Shown piece after piece: positions 54,401 through 64,000 of a DNA stretch of 64,000 nt. Position numbers and translations under genes: made by a program. The DNA is from Opisthocomus hoazin (lineage: Eukaryota; Chordata; Aves; Opisthocomiformes; Opisthocomidae): assembly GCF_030867145.1 (NCBI RefSeq), contig NC_134418.1, positions 622,501 through 686,500 of the forward strand. Reading direction: 5' to 3'. Each line of letters begins with the position of its first letter. The first letter of the stretch is position 1. The notes beneath the pieces are model-generated. The model ran no database searches. It was given only the letters and a program-made list of their open reading frames with translations, and was not told the DNA's origin.

Positions 54401-57400
54401 CTGGTAGGAGTTGGGGGGCTGAGGTGGGGGCTGCTCGCTCAGCTCGGGCTGTCTGCGGGAGCTGGGGAGGACGAGGAGGAGGAGGAGGAGGAGGAGGAGG
54501 AGGATCACATCGCAGACACGTGTCCCCCGAGCCCGGCACGCCGTGCGCAGGCGCTGGCCGTCGGTGTGCGGCGCGGGGCTCCGGGGAGCGTGCGTGGGGT
54601 TTCCTGCAGACGGTGTCGGGAGCTGCCGGGTCCGCGTGCCACCGGCGCGTGGCCGCACGGCGGCCGGGCTGCGTGCCTCGCCCGTGCCCCCCGGGAGTTT
54701 CCTTCCCCCCAGCGACGGGCGCGCCTTACCTCGCAGGCAGGGCTCTGGAAGCCCACCCGAACTCCCAGGCTGCCCTGCACTTCTCCAACCAGTACAGGCT
54801 TGGGGTGGACCTGCTGGAGAGCAGCTCTGCGGAGAGGGACCTGGGTGTCCTGGTGGACGACAGGGTGACCATGAGCCAGCAGTGTGCCCTGGCTGCCAAG
54901 AAAGCCAATGGGATCCTGGGGTGCATCAAGAAGAGTGTGGCCAGCAGGGCGAGGGAGGTTCTCCTTCCCCTCTACACTGCCCTGGTGAGGCCTCATCTAG
55001 AGTACTGTGTCCAGTGCTGGGCTCCCCAGTTCAAGAAAGATGAAGAGCTACTGGAGAGAGTCCAGCGGAGGGCTACAAGGATGATGAGGGGACTGGAGCA
55101 TCTCCACTACGAGGAGAGGTTGAGGGAGCTGGGCTTGTTCGGCCTGAAGAAGAGAAGGCTGCGAGGGGACCTTATAAATGCCTACAAATATCTGCAGGTT
55201 GGGTGTCAGGAGGATGGGGCCAAGCTCTTTTCAGTGGTGCCCAGTGACAGGACAAGGGGCAATGGGCACAAACTGAGGCACAGGAAGTTCTGTCTGAACA
55301 TGAGGAAGAACCTCTTCACTGTGAGGGTGACAGAGCACTGGAACAGGGTGCCCAGGGAGGCTGTGGAGTCTCCTTCTCTGGAGATATTCAAGACCCGCCT
55401 GGACAAGGTCCTGTGCAGCCTGCTGTAGGTGACCCTGCTTGGGCAGGGGGGTTGGACTAGATGACCCACAGAGGTCCCTTCCAACCCCTACTATTCTGAG
55501 ATTCTGTGATTCTGTGAACCACTCTTGGCAAAGTTATTTTCTTGTTCTCTTTCCTTAAGTGGGGCTGGGCAGTAGCTCACATCGGGAAATCCTTGCTCCG
55601 AGCGGGCGTGCAGCTTCCCAGTTTTCCTTTTTACTGAGTCTTACGGTTGCCGTTTTGTTCGGGATGGGTTTTGTGTTGGTAGAAGTTGTCTTCTGGATTC
55701 CCCAAAATCGCGCTGTGCCGGTGGAGAAGCAGCTGCTGGGCTTCCGAAGAGCGATCCGCAGCCTCTCGGCTTTGCCAGGAGTCAGGTCCCGCTGGGGAGG
55801 AGCAGCGGGGGAGCAGGGGGAGGGCAGGACACGACTCCAGGAGTTCCTTCGCCAGACGCTGCAAGCAAATCGTTATTCTGCAAGGCTTTTTTGCTGATGT
55901 TCAAATTACAGGCCTTCTTGGGAAGGGAGGGCACTCAGCATGGGAATACCACGGAATTAATAAGTTTTCTGTCTTTTTTTAAAAACGAAACCTTATTTGA
56001 TAGATTTACAAAATTGTAATCATTTTATATTTGAGACTGAACGCGTGCACCTGCTTTTGCCAGGTCGCATTGCATCAGCTTCTGTCGCTCAGCAGCGAGG
56101 GGACCGCAGACGCGCGGGGAGGAGGCTGACGCCTTGCTTCGTCGCGTTCCCGCGTGTTGCTAAGTGCCTGCGGTGTCGGAACATCCGAGCCGTGGCTGCA
56201 GCGACGGGCCGGCCGGAGACCGACCGCGTTCGGCCAGGCTGAGGGCAGGCCCGAGGCGAGCGAAGACGCCTTTCTGAGATGTCGCGGTCGCTAATGAAAT
56301 CCGTTGCGTGGAGGTATCGATGAGTAAACGTGGGCAGCGGCGCGGCGGGGCTCGCCGTGGTGGCACGGCCTGGCTGGAGCTCTGGGCTGCGTGCTCCCGT
56401 CCTTCCCGGGGCACGGGACCGCGCCTGGCTCCGTCGCCTCGGTCCCTGCGCGAGCCTCCCCAGCCCGTCCCTGGGCGCAGCACGCGCGGCCATGGCTCCG
56501 CGGGCTCGGGGGAGCCCGTCCACGCCACCGGCTCTGATCCGGTGGAGATGGGCACCGTCAGCGGCAGAGGTGCTGTGCCGGGGCCCCAGCCGGGCTCACG
56601 CAGACCCACGAGGTCCCTGCTGCGCCCGTTTCGCCGCTGGCCCCGCTCGGGTGGGTGGGTGGGTGGGAGCAGCGTCGCTCCGCCGTGCTCCCGCGCCGGT
56701 GGGTGCGGGCAGGGTCTGCAGGGAGAGAGCCGCTACAGAATCCCAGAATCCCAGCGTGGGGGGGGTTGGCAGGGCCCTCTGGGGTCCCCCAGCCCAACCC
56801 CCTGCCCAAGCAGGGTCACCCAGAGCAGGGGGCACAGCACCGCGGCCAGGCGGGGCTGGAATATCTCCAGAGAAGGAGACTCCACAGCCTCCCTGGGCAG
56901 CCTGGGCCAGGGCTCCGTCACCCTCAGAGGGAAGAAGTTCTTCCTCGGGTTCAGCTGGAGCTTCCTCTGCTCCAGTTTGTGCCCGTTGCCCCTTGACCTG
57001 TCGCTGGGCACCACTGCAAAGAGTCTGGCCCCGTCCTCCTGACCCCCACCCTGCAGATATTTAGAGGCATTTCGAAGGTCCCCTCGCAGCCTTCTCTTCT
57101 CCAGGCTGAACAAGCCCAGCTCCCTCAGCCTCTCCTCGTAGGAGAGATGCTTCAGTCCCCTCCTCATCCTCGTAGCCCTCCGCTGGACAGCTATGCATTG
57201 CTGCTTCGTCATTGGTAAAACAGCCCCTGAAGAGCTTTTGTGGTGTAAAAACCACCAGGAATTTCTTCTCCCATGCGAAGTCCCGGTTTTTCTTCGCTGG
57301 GGAATCGATGCGATTGCTGGCGGGGGGCAGGGCGGCGCGGAGGGGCCGGTGCTGTGCTCTGCTGCTGGTCCTCTCCCCAGACGGGCAGCCCTGGCTTACG

Positions 57401-60400
57401 CGGCTCCTCGTCTCCAGCTCTGCTGTCTGTCCCTTCCTGGGGCAGGCGTCTGTCCGCGGCCACGTCGGGACCTCGAGCGGGGCAGCTCAGCTGGGGCAGC
57501 ACGCCTGGGAGGTGGTCAGCTGTGACAGAGAACGGGCGAGAAGCGGGGAATGGGTTGGGTTGGGAGGGACCTTGGAGATCAGCTGGTTCCAACCCCCTGC
57601 CACGAGCAGGGACATCTCCCACCAGCCCAGGGTGCTCCGAGCTCCATCCAGCCTGGCCTTGGACCCTGCCGGGGAGGGAAGGGCGTCAGCGCCTGGCGAA
57701 TTGGCTCTGCTCTCGGGGACGCTGTGGTGCGGAGCCACGCTGTGCCCTGTGCCCGGCTGCTGACAGCTCCGGGCGTGTCGTTCGCTGTTAATGTGTGCTT
57801 CTGCTCCGCTGAGGCTTTGGAAGGAAGCGAGGAAGATGAGCTCTCCCGCAGCTCTCGTGCGAGTGCTCCGCAGAAAGCGATCCCCAGACGCCCGCGGGCA
57901 GCCCACAGCACCAAGCGGGACGCTGCTGCGGCGGAAACGGTGAAACAGCTGATTTTTGAGGCCAGCTGATCTGCTACCGCTCTGCAGACTGGTGCTATAG
58001 AAAAATAAAAATTAAATTGTAAGGTGAAAGCCCGGCAGGGTTATCTCGGCGCTCCGAGGCTCTGTCTTGTCCCACTCGGAGCAGCTGCGAGGTCGGTTCC
58101 TGCGAGTCCTGCTCGGCTCTGGAAGCATCTCCCGGGGTTTGGTGTGCCCGAGCCGGCCCCGGCTGCCTGCCCGGCCGTGTGCGTGCGGGGTGCTGCTCTG
58201 GCACCAGGGCTGCTCCTGCCTCGCAGGCCGTGCGCCCGCCCCGGCCGTGGGCTGCGCGACGCTGTCGGGAGCAGCTCCGGAAGTTACCGGAATGCGTCCC
58301 AGTCTCGTGCTTTGGAAAGGCACCAGTGCACGCTGGGCCTGAGCTGGAACAGCTGCTCATCACAACAGCAGAAATCCGGGCCCTGCAGGTTGGAAAAAGG
58401 GTCTGCAGGAGAGGAGCCGAACTTGGTGGCTTTCTGTAATGGAGTGGCTACGTCAGGGGACGAGGAAAGAGCTGTGGATGTCGTCTGTCTGGACTTCTGT
58501 GAGGCCTTCGACACAGTCCCCACAGCACCCTTCTCTCTGAATGGGAGAGATAAGAGATTTGATGGGTGGACTGTTCGGTGGGTGAGCAGCTGGTTGGAAG
58601 GTCACAGCCAGAGGGTAGTGGTTGATGTCCAAATGGATGCTGGTGGCAAGTGGTGTTCCTCAGGGGTCCGTACTGGGACCGGTGCTGTTTAACGTCTTCA
58701 TCAATGACTTAAACAGCAAGATTGAGTGCACCCTCTGCAAGTTTGCAGGTGACACCCAGCTGAGTGGTGCAGTTGTGACACCAGAAGGACGGGATGGCAT
58801 CCAGAGGGACCTGGACAAGCTTGAGAAGTGGGCCTGCGTGAACCTCATGAGGTTCAACAAGGCCAAGTTCAAGGTCCTACACCTGGGTCGGGGCAACCCC
58901 TGCTATCAATACAGGCTGGGGGATGAAAGGATCGAGAGCAGCCCTGCCGAGAGGGACTTGGGGGTACTGGGGGGTGAAAAGCTGGCCATGAGGCACCAAT
59001 GAGTGCTCACAGCCCATAAGGCCAACCGTGTCCTGGGCTGCATCAAAAGCAGCGTGGCCAGCAGGTCAAAGGAGGGGATTCTGCCCCTCTGCTCTGCTCT
59101 GGTGAGACCCCACCTGGAGTCCTGCGTTCAGCTCTGGAGCCCTCAGCACAGGAGGGACATGGAGCTGTTGGAGCGGGTCCAGAGGAGGGCCACAAAGACA
59201 ACGCGAGGGCTGGAGCACCTTTCCTGTCAGGAAGGGCTGGGAGAGCTGGGGCTGTTCAGCCTGGGGAGGGGAAGGCTGCGGGGAGACCTGATTGCAGCCT
59301 TTCAGTGCTTAAAGGGACCCTGTAGGAAAGATGGGGACAATATTTTCAGCAGGGCTTGTTGCAGTAGGACAAGGAGCAATGGCTTTGATCTAAGGGAGGG
59401 TAGATTTAGACTAGAGATAAGGAAGAAATTCTTCACCATGAGGGTGGTGAGGCACTGGAACGGGTTGCCCAGAGAGGTAGTGGAGGCCCCATCCCTGGAA
59501 GCATTCCAGGCCAGGCTGGACGGGGCTCTGAGCAGCCTGGTCTGGTTGAAGATGTCCCTGCTCGCTGCGGTGGGGTTGGACTAGATGACCTCTGCAGGTC
59601 CCTTCCGACCCAAAGCGTTCGGTGATTCCGCGCAGGCAGACGGCGCGGCGCTCCCGCCGTGCGAGCCAGCAGCCAGCTGCCCGCCGCGGTGACCCGGGCA
59701 CCTCGTGAATCGAGTCGGCCGAGACAGCGCCGCGGCGGAACCAGCCCGCTGCCTGCAGCTCGCCGCGCTGCCGCGGGTCCCCCGCGAGCGCGTCCTGCGC
59801 CTTCGCCGCAGCCGGCGCCCGCTGAAGCCGTGCGTGGTGGGTGCTCCCCTGCCACGGAGCTGGCGGTGGAGGGCTGGGCGCCCGTGGCCATGCCCTGCGC
59901 TGGGCAGCGCGTCCCGCAGCCCTGCAGCTCCGAGGTCCCGCTCGCGGCATCGCCCCACGCGTGGGCCCTGCCCGGGCTGCGGCTGCCCGCGGGCGCCGAG
60001 ACCGTGGGACGGCAACCGTGACGCGGGGTGGGAGCAAGGGGGGCGACGGTGCTGAGAATGGCTGAGGGGGAACCTCTCCCTTTGGGGGGTGACTCTGCAT
60101 TTTCCTTTCGGCTGCGTGTTTGCTCAGCGTTGCTCCCATTTTTTATAACAAGTGGGACACGCGGAGCTTCAGCCGCCGGTATTTTGCGGAAGTTTGGTGC
60201 TCGTTCTTCTGGCAGCTGAGATGGCCCAGTACCTTGGTAGACATTTATCTGAGCGTGTAGCAGAGGTTTGAGATTTGAGGTCTAGATTTGAGATCTAGAT
60301 TTGAGATTTTTCCTGCCAAGAAGGCCAACGGGACCCTGGGGTGCATGAGGAGGAGTGTGGGCAGCAGGGCGAGGGAGGGTCTCCTCCCCCTCTGCTCTGC

Positions 60401-63400
60401 CCTGGGGAGGCCCCAGCTGCAGTGCTGGGTCCAGTGCTGGGCTCCCCAGTTCAAGAAAGATGAGGAGCTGCTGGAGAGAGTCCAGCGGAGGGCTGCGAGG
60501 ATGAGGAGGGGACTGGAGCATCTCTGCTACGAGGAGAGGCTGAGGGAGCTGGGCTTGTTCAGCCTGGAGAAGAGAAGGCTGAGAGGGGACCTTCGAAATG
60601 GCTCTAAATATCTGCAGGGTGGGGGTCAGGAGGACGGGGCCAGACTCTTCCCAGTGGTGCCCAGCGACAGGACAAGGGGCACTGGGCACAAACTGGAGCA
60701 GAGGAAGCTCCAGCTGAAGATGAGGAAGAACTTCTTCCCTCTGAGGGTGCCGGAGCCCTGGCCCAGGCTGCCCAGGGAGGCTGTGGAGTCTCCTTCTCTG
60801 GAGATATTCCAGCCCCCCTGGCCGCGGTGCTGTGCCCCCTGCTCTGGGTGACCCTGCTTGGGCAGGGGGCTGGGCTGGGGGACCCCAGAGGGCCCTGCCA
60901 ACCCCACCATGCTGTGATTCTGTGAACTACGGACAGATGGGGTGATGTAAATGCCAAACGTGCTTCATTTTCGAGAGCGGCGGAAGGACAGCGCCGCGGT
61001 GTCGCACAGGGCTGGGGACCTCGAGCTGCGGCGGTCAAACATCCCCTCCTGTCTTCGCGGCATTTAGAAGCAGCAGCCCCTCACAGGTGTCAACATCTGA
61101 GGGACAACCATTGGTATGGCATTACTTTGTAAACCGTGAAGGATAAATAGGGAGTTTAGCTCCGTGGCAGCACAGCGCGATCGTCGTCTGGTTCACCGGG
61201 GCTTGTTCCGGAGGAGGAGGCAGTGGGCGGGGGGAGATCCCAGCGCCTTACGTCTCTGGCCCCCCGTATGAACCCCATCAGTCTCGCTGCGGTTGTGGTC
61301 TCGGGTGCCTGCACCGAGTTCCTCGCTCCCACCGCTCTGTTGCTGCTCTGACAGAGCTGCTCGGTGTGGGCGGCCTCGCCGGCCGGAGGGGCTCGTGTCG
61401 GGGCGGCGAGCTCGAACTCTGGTGGCGCACGCTGAAATTTAAATGCGGATGAACGTTTGTGATGACGATGCCTGGAAAGGCCGGTGAATTTACCGCCGGT
61501 GTTTTCCGCTCCTCGGCATCCCGATGGGAAGCGCCGTCACCGCGGGTACCCGGGCTCCTGCGTGGAGCGGGCCCGTGGGTGCGGTGCAGGCTGCGGTGGG
61601 CGGGTGGTCTGGGTCTGCGGCTGCGGGTGGGCCACCAGCTCCTCAAACCCTGCCAGTAAGGGGGGGTGGGAAGGCAAACGGCGCTGGAGGGGGGTTCTCT
61701 GCTCCCGAGCCTGCAGCGCGAGAGGCGGGTGAGCCGTGGGCAACGGCTGGTGTGATGAAAACAGGACGGAGCGAGTGTAGGTCACGGCAGATCTGACTGC
61801 GCCAACAGCTTCGCCGTTGTGTTTCTTTTTCCCAAAAGCTTCTAAAAAACTTGGGGATTGGGTTTGTGAGCCCAGCGAGTCTGTTGAAGCTGTGCATAGC
61901 AGTTACCGGTGGTTTTACCGTTGTTTGTGGTTCCTGTCCAGCAGCTGTAATGGAAGGAATCACCTCTCGCTGGCTCCCAAGCAGAGCGGGCGGCGGAGGC
62001 GAAGGGGGAGCGACCCCTCGGGCTGAGGGGGTTGAACCGTGCGTCCGTCCGTCCGCGCCCGCCGCGTTTGACTTGCTGTGCTCTCCGCTCTGCCCGCAGG
62101 CCTCCAGCACCGGCGCCAGGATGAGCGTGGAAGCCAGCAGCAAGCCCCTGAAGGTGGGCTCCAGGGTCGAGGTCATCGGGAAGGGGCACCGTGGTACCGT
62201 GGCTTACGTGGGTGCCACGCTCTTTGCCACGGGGAAGTGGGTCGGAGTCATCCTGGACGAAGCGAAGGGCAAGAACGACGGGACCGTGCAGGGCAGGAAG
62301 TATTTCACCTGTGAGGAAAACCACGGCATCTTCGTGCGGCAGTCGCAGGTACGCTTCCCGCTGTGCGTGCCCCGCCGTGGCCTCCGCTTGCCGGGCCTGT
62401 GTGGGGTACGCGTGGCCCACGGGGCGCGTGGGTAGAGGGAGGAAAACAGCCCTTTGCGCCCGGGTGGGGAGAGAGAACCCCAGTTTCCTCCCCCCAGAGA
62501 GCGCGGGTTCTGGGACTCTCCATCTTGCGTCGTGTGAGGGAGCGGAACGGCTCTGAACGCAGCCGTGAGCTGGGATTCTGTGATTCTGTGAGCCGTGCCC
62601 GGGGGCTGTCCGGCCGCCCGCGCAGGGTTCGGTGCCAGGCTGTCACGCAGCTTCTCCCCACGTTTCACCGAGCGTCTCCGTGAGCCCAGTTCCTGGGGTC
62701 ACGGTGAAAGCTTTTCAGATGAACTGGGTGGAAAAACGCGTGGTGCATTCTGGGGAGCATGGGATAGCTTTATTTTGCCTCCAGAACGCAGAGTTAAGTC
62801 TCTCCACTGCCCCAGAGAGCTGTGGGCGACATCATCTGTGGGAGATGGGGTTTGGGACCAGTGTCTGGGTGTTTACCTGGAAGTCAGAGAATTTTAATTA
62901 AGAAAGTTTTGCCTTAAAGAATATCAAATGCGTGACTTGGGGTTAGTTGTTGAGCTTTTGCTATTCATGTACTACAGGCAGGAACTGGGAGCTCGTTTGT
63001 GTACAAACAAGTCTCTTCCATTTTAATTTAGAACCCCAGACTGGTTTGGGTGGGAAGGGACCTGACAGACCCCCCAGCCCAACCCCCTGCCACGGGCAGG
63101 GACCCTTCCCCCAGCCCAGGCTGCTCCCAGCCCCGTCCAACCTGGCCTTGAGCCCTGCCAGGGAGGGGGCAGCCCCAGCTCCTCTGGGCAGCCTGGGCCA
63201 GGGCTCCGGCACCCTCAGAGGGAAGAAGTTCTTCCTCATCTTCAGCTGGAGCTTCCTCTGCTCCAGTTTGTGCCCGTTGCCCCTTGTCCTGGCGCTGGGC
63301 ACCACTGGAAAGAGTCTGGCCCCGTCCTCCTGACCCCCACCCTGCAGATATTTAGGGGCATTTCGAAGGTCCCCTCTCAGCCTTCTCTTCTCCAGGCTGA

Positions 63401-63837
63401 ACAAGCCCAGCTCCCTCAGCCTCTCCTCGCAGCAGAGATGCTCCAGTCCCCTCCTCATCCTCGCAGCCCTGCGCTGGACTCTCTCCAGTAGCTCCTCATC
63501 TTTCTTGAAGTGGGGAGCCCAGCACTGGCCCCAGCACTGCAGCTGGGGCCTCCCCAGGGCAGAGCAGAGGGAGAGGAGACCCTCCCTCACCCTGCTGCCC
63601 ACACTCCTCCTCATGCACCCCAGGGTCCCATCGCCCTTCCTGGCACCCAGGGCACGCTGCAGAGGTCCCTGCCAACCCTGAACATTCTGTGATTCTGTGG
63701 TTTTTGGTTTGTGTTTTTTTTTATGTTTTTGTAATAATAGTTGTTGCACTGTTTCCAGATCCAGGTCTTTGAAGATGGAGCTGATACAACATCCCCAGAA
63801 ACACCCGAATCTGCCGCCTTGAAAGTCCCCAAGAGAG
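48444..63837 (+). CDS. DCTN1: Dynactin subunit 1 (DCTN1, p150Glued), first three coding exons, runs off the window
   Basis: DCTN1 is the large dynactin arm that links dynein to cargo and to microtubule plus ends. Coding exon 1 (48444-48476) encodes [11 protein letters not shown], the p150-specific N terminus. Exon 2 (62100-62348) encodes [17 protein letters not shown] and the whole CAP-Gly core, with [20 protein letters not shown], the GKNDG motif that binds the EB1/tubulin EEY tail, and [12 protein letters not shown]. Exon 3 (63759-63837) encodes [18 protein letters not shown] and the start of the basic region (KVPKR). All three junctions are in phase. MSVEASS within exon 2 may serve as an alternative start. 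Intron 1 is 13.6 kb and full of CR1 copies. Later exons (coiled coils, ICD) lie beyond 64 kb. Confidence 0.97.
50071..50960 (+). mobile_element. CR1 LINE, 5'-truncated
   Basis: About 0.9 kb. It begins at GATGGCACCGAACTGGGAGG (RT palm region) and contains the same series of RT C-terminal blocks as the copy at 30700, in several frames. It ends GGGATTTTGGGATTCTGTG. It is closely similar to the copies at 30700 and 60311. Confidence 0.92.
53371..53776 (-). mobile_element. CR1 LINE fragment of a second subfamily
   Basis: Minus-strand copy with a 3' end unlike most others here. It reads GAACCCCAGACCGGTTTGGG, TGGGAAGGGACCTGACAG and AGAGTGAAGAATTTCTCCCT on the plus strand. RT C-terminal similarity continues to the GGCTCCAGCCCC end. 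Confidence 0.85.
54470..54504 (+). repeat. (GGA)n microsatellite
   Basis: About 11 GGA/GAG triplets. Confidence 0.92.
54785..55517 (+). mobile_element. CR1 LINE, 5'-truncated, least diverged copy
   Basis: One uninterrupted frame of over 200 codons covers the RT C terminus ([61 protein letters not shown]) up to the stop after LDKVLCSLL. It is followed by the 3' UTR with GGTTGGACTAGATGACC and ATTCTGTG tail repeats (55493-55517). The intact frame suggests it is among the youngest CR1 copies here. It still lacks ORF1 and most of ORF2. Confidence 0.93.
56736..57187 (-). mobile_element. CR1 LINE fragment
   Basis: Minus strand. Tail repeats (AGAATCCCAGAATCCCAGCG) are at its left end. RT C-terminal coding ([21 protein letters not shown]) runs to 57187. 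Confidence 0.92.
57548..57678 (-). mobile_element. CR1 LINE 3' fragment, divergent
   Basis: Short minus-strand CR1 3' region (GGGTTGGGAGGGACCTTGG, CCAACCCCCTGCCACG, AGCTCCATCCAGCCTGGCC) of an older subfamily, without the tail repeat. Confidence 0.8.
58405..59630 (+). mobile_element. CR1 LINE, longest copy, older subfamily
   Basis: About 1.2 kb covering more of the reverse transcriptase than the other copies: [32 protein letters not shown], the active-site region with [13 protein letters not shown] (FADD is expected in active CR1), [20 protein letters not shown] and the C terminus ending LDGALSSLV. At least two frame or stop interruptions separate these blocks, and the catalytic Asp pair is not intact. 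The 3' end is GGTTGGACTAGATGACC. Confidence 0.93.
60311..60925 (+). mobile_element. CR1 LINE, 5'-truncated
   Basis: Contains [21 protein letters not shown] through [18 protein letters not shown] and the 3' tail CCATGCTGTGATTCTGTG. Just upstream (60268-60310) is a short AGATTTGAGATCTAGATTTG direct repeat. Confidence 0.92.
63031..63657 (-). mobile_element. Chimeric CR1 LINE copy
   Basis: The left 155 bp (3' end) match the second subfamily seen at 53371, with GAACCCCAGACTGGTTTGGG. From about 63187 the sequence switches to the subfamily of the copies at 41380 and 46172 (GGGCAGCCTGGGCCAGGGC) and continues through RT C-terminal coding to about 63657. Confidence 0.88.
63658..63700 (+). mobile_element. 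CR1 3' tail in opposite orientation
   Basis: CAGAGGTCCCTGCCAACCC and ATTCTGTGATTCTGTGG in plus orientation directly abut the minus-strand CR1. The two elements are thus joined tail outward. It lies under 60 bp from the DCTN1 exon 3 acceptor. Confidence 0.8.
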
Positions 63838-64000
63838 GTAGGGCTGGTCCGTTTTGCCCCAGACCTCGCCTTTCCCTCGCTCTGGGCCAGCGGAGGTTCC
63901 ATGGCCGAGCAGGCGTCGGGGGGCCGTGTGCTGGGGAGGTGGGGTCCCGGCGGCCGAGGGCGGCAGCACGGGTGCCCGGGCTCTGCCCCTGGCTCGGGTC

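Larger units (their letters stand above)
48477..62099 (+). other. DCTN1 intron 1
   Basis: This intron is 13.6 kb with lower GC than the rest of the window. About half can be accounted for by the CR1 copies listed separately. The remainder is unique sequence with no further exon recognised. AT-rich unique patches lie at 48480-48660, 55530-56040 and 60090-60310. A small CR1-like tail (GGGATTCTGTGATTCTGTGAG) occurs at 62573-62592, in the next intron. Confidence 0.7.

Noticed and set aside
58405-59630. Reverse-transcriptase similarity as a host gene or retrovirus
   Set aside because: Sequence blocks and the 3' tail are those of the non-LTR element CR1. No LTR, gag or env is present.
1-64000. tRNA, rRNA or snRNA genes
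   Set aside because: No cloverleaf with A/B boxes or other recognisable RNA-gene signature was found by eye. A covariance-model scan would be needed to exclude small ncRNAs.

Overview
The window looks like a GC-rich bird chromosome segment, probably a microchromosome. It has very high GC, short introns packed with G/C-rich minisatellites, dense CpG islands and many truncated CR1 LINE copies. CR1 also occurs in other sauropsids, so a reptile is not strictly excluded. The species cannot be read from the sequence.

Seven protein-coding loci can be supported. From left to right they are PCGF1 (+, 455-4629, complete), LBX2 (+, 18568-22549, two exons), a TPR/RRM gene in the TTC31 position (-, about 25360-27428, 5' end missing), C2orf81 (+, 28141-29922, 5' end missing), a membrane-anchored retinol-dehydrogenase-like SDR (+, 31778-34994, complete), an unrecognised leucine-rich-repeat protein (-, 35250-37665, complete) and DCTN1/p150Glued (+, 48444 to beyond the window, first three coding exons). 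Order and strand of PCGF1, LBX2, TTC31, C2orf81 and DCTN1 match human 2p13.1 flipped as a block, which supports the weaker calls. WDR54, RTKN, INO80B, WBP1, MOGS, MRPL53 and CCDC142, which lie between C2orf81 and TTC31 in human, are not visible. A 200-N gap at 27678-27877 sits exactly there. The SDR and LRR genes are extra relative to human.

Region by region: 1-4.7 kb is a CpG-island promoter and the nine-exon PCGF1 gene. 4.7-18.1 kb is gene-free and holds simple repeats plus several AT-richer, homeobox-motif-bearing islands that could be enhancers of LBX2. 18.1-22.8 kb is LBX2, whose intron is largely a satellite of about 68 bp followed by a GCCGGT-type array. 22.8-25 kb is gene-free with paired cAMP-response elements and an octamer/TAATTA island. 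25-30.1 kb holds the divergent TTC31 and C2orf81 genes around the gap, each invaded by minisatellites. 30.7-31.6 kb is the first CR1. 31.7-37.7 kb is the convergent SDR/LRR pair, whose polyadenylation signals overlap in one palindrome. 38.9-39.4 kb is a probable bidirectional CpG-island promoter for the LRR gene and DCTN1. 39.4-64 kb is DCTN1 5' and intron 1-3 sequence, lower in GC, carrying all the other CR1 copies.

The genes do not form a pathway. PCGF1 is a Polycomb subunit, LBX2 a homeodomain factor, DCTN1 a dynein cofactor and the SDR a lipid/retinoid oxidoreductase. Most long open frames in this window are GC artefacts and were not annotated.
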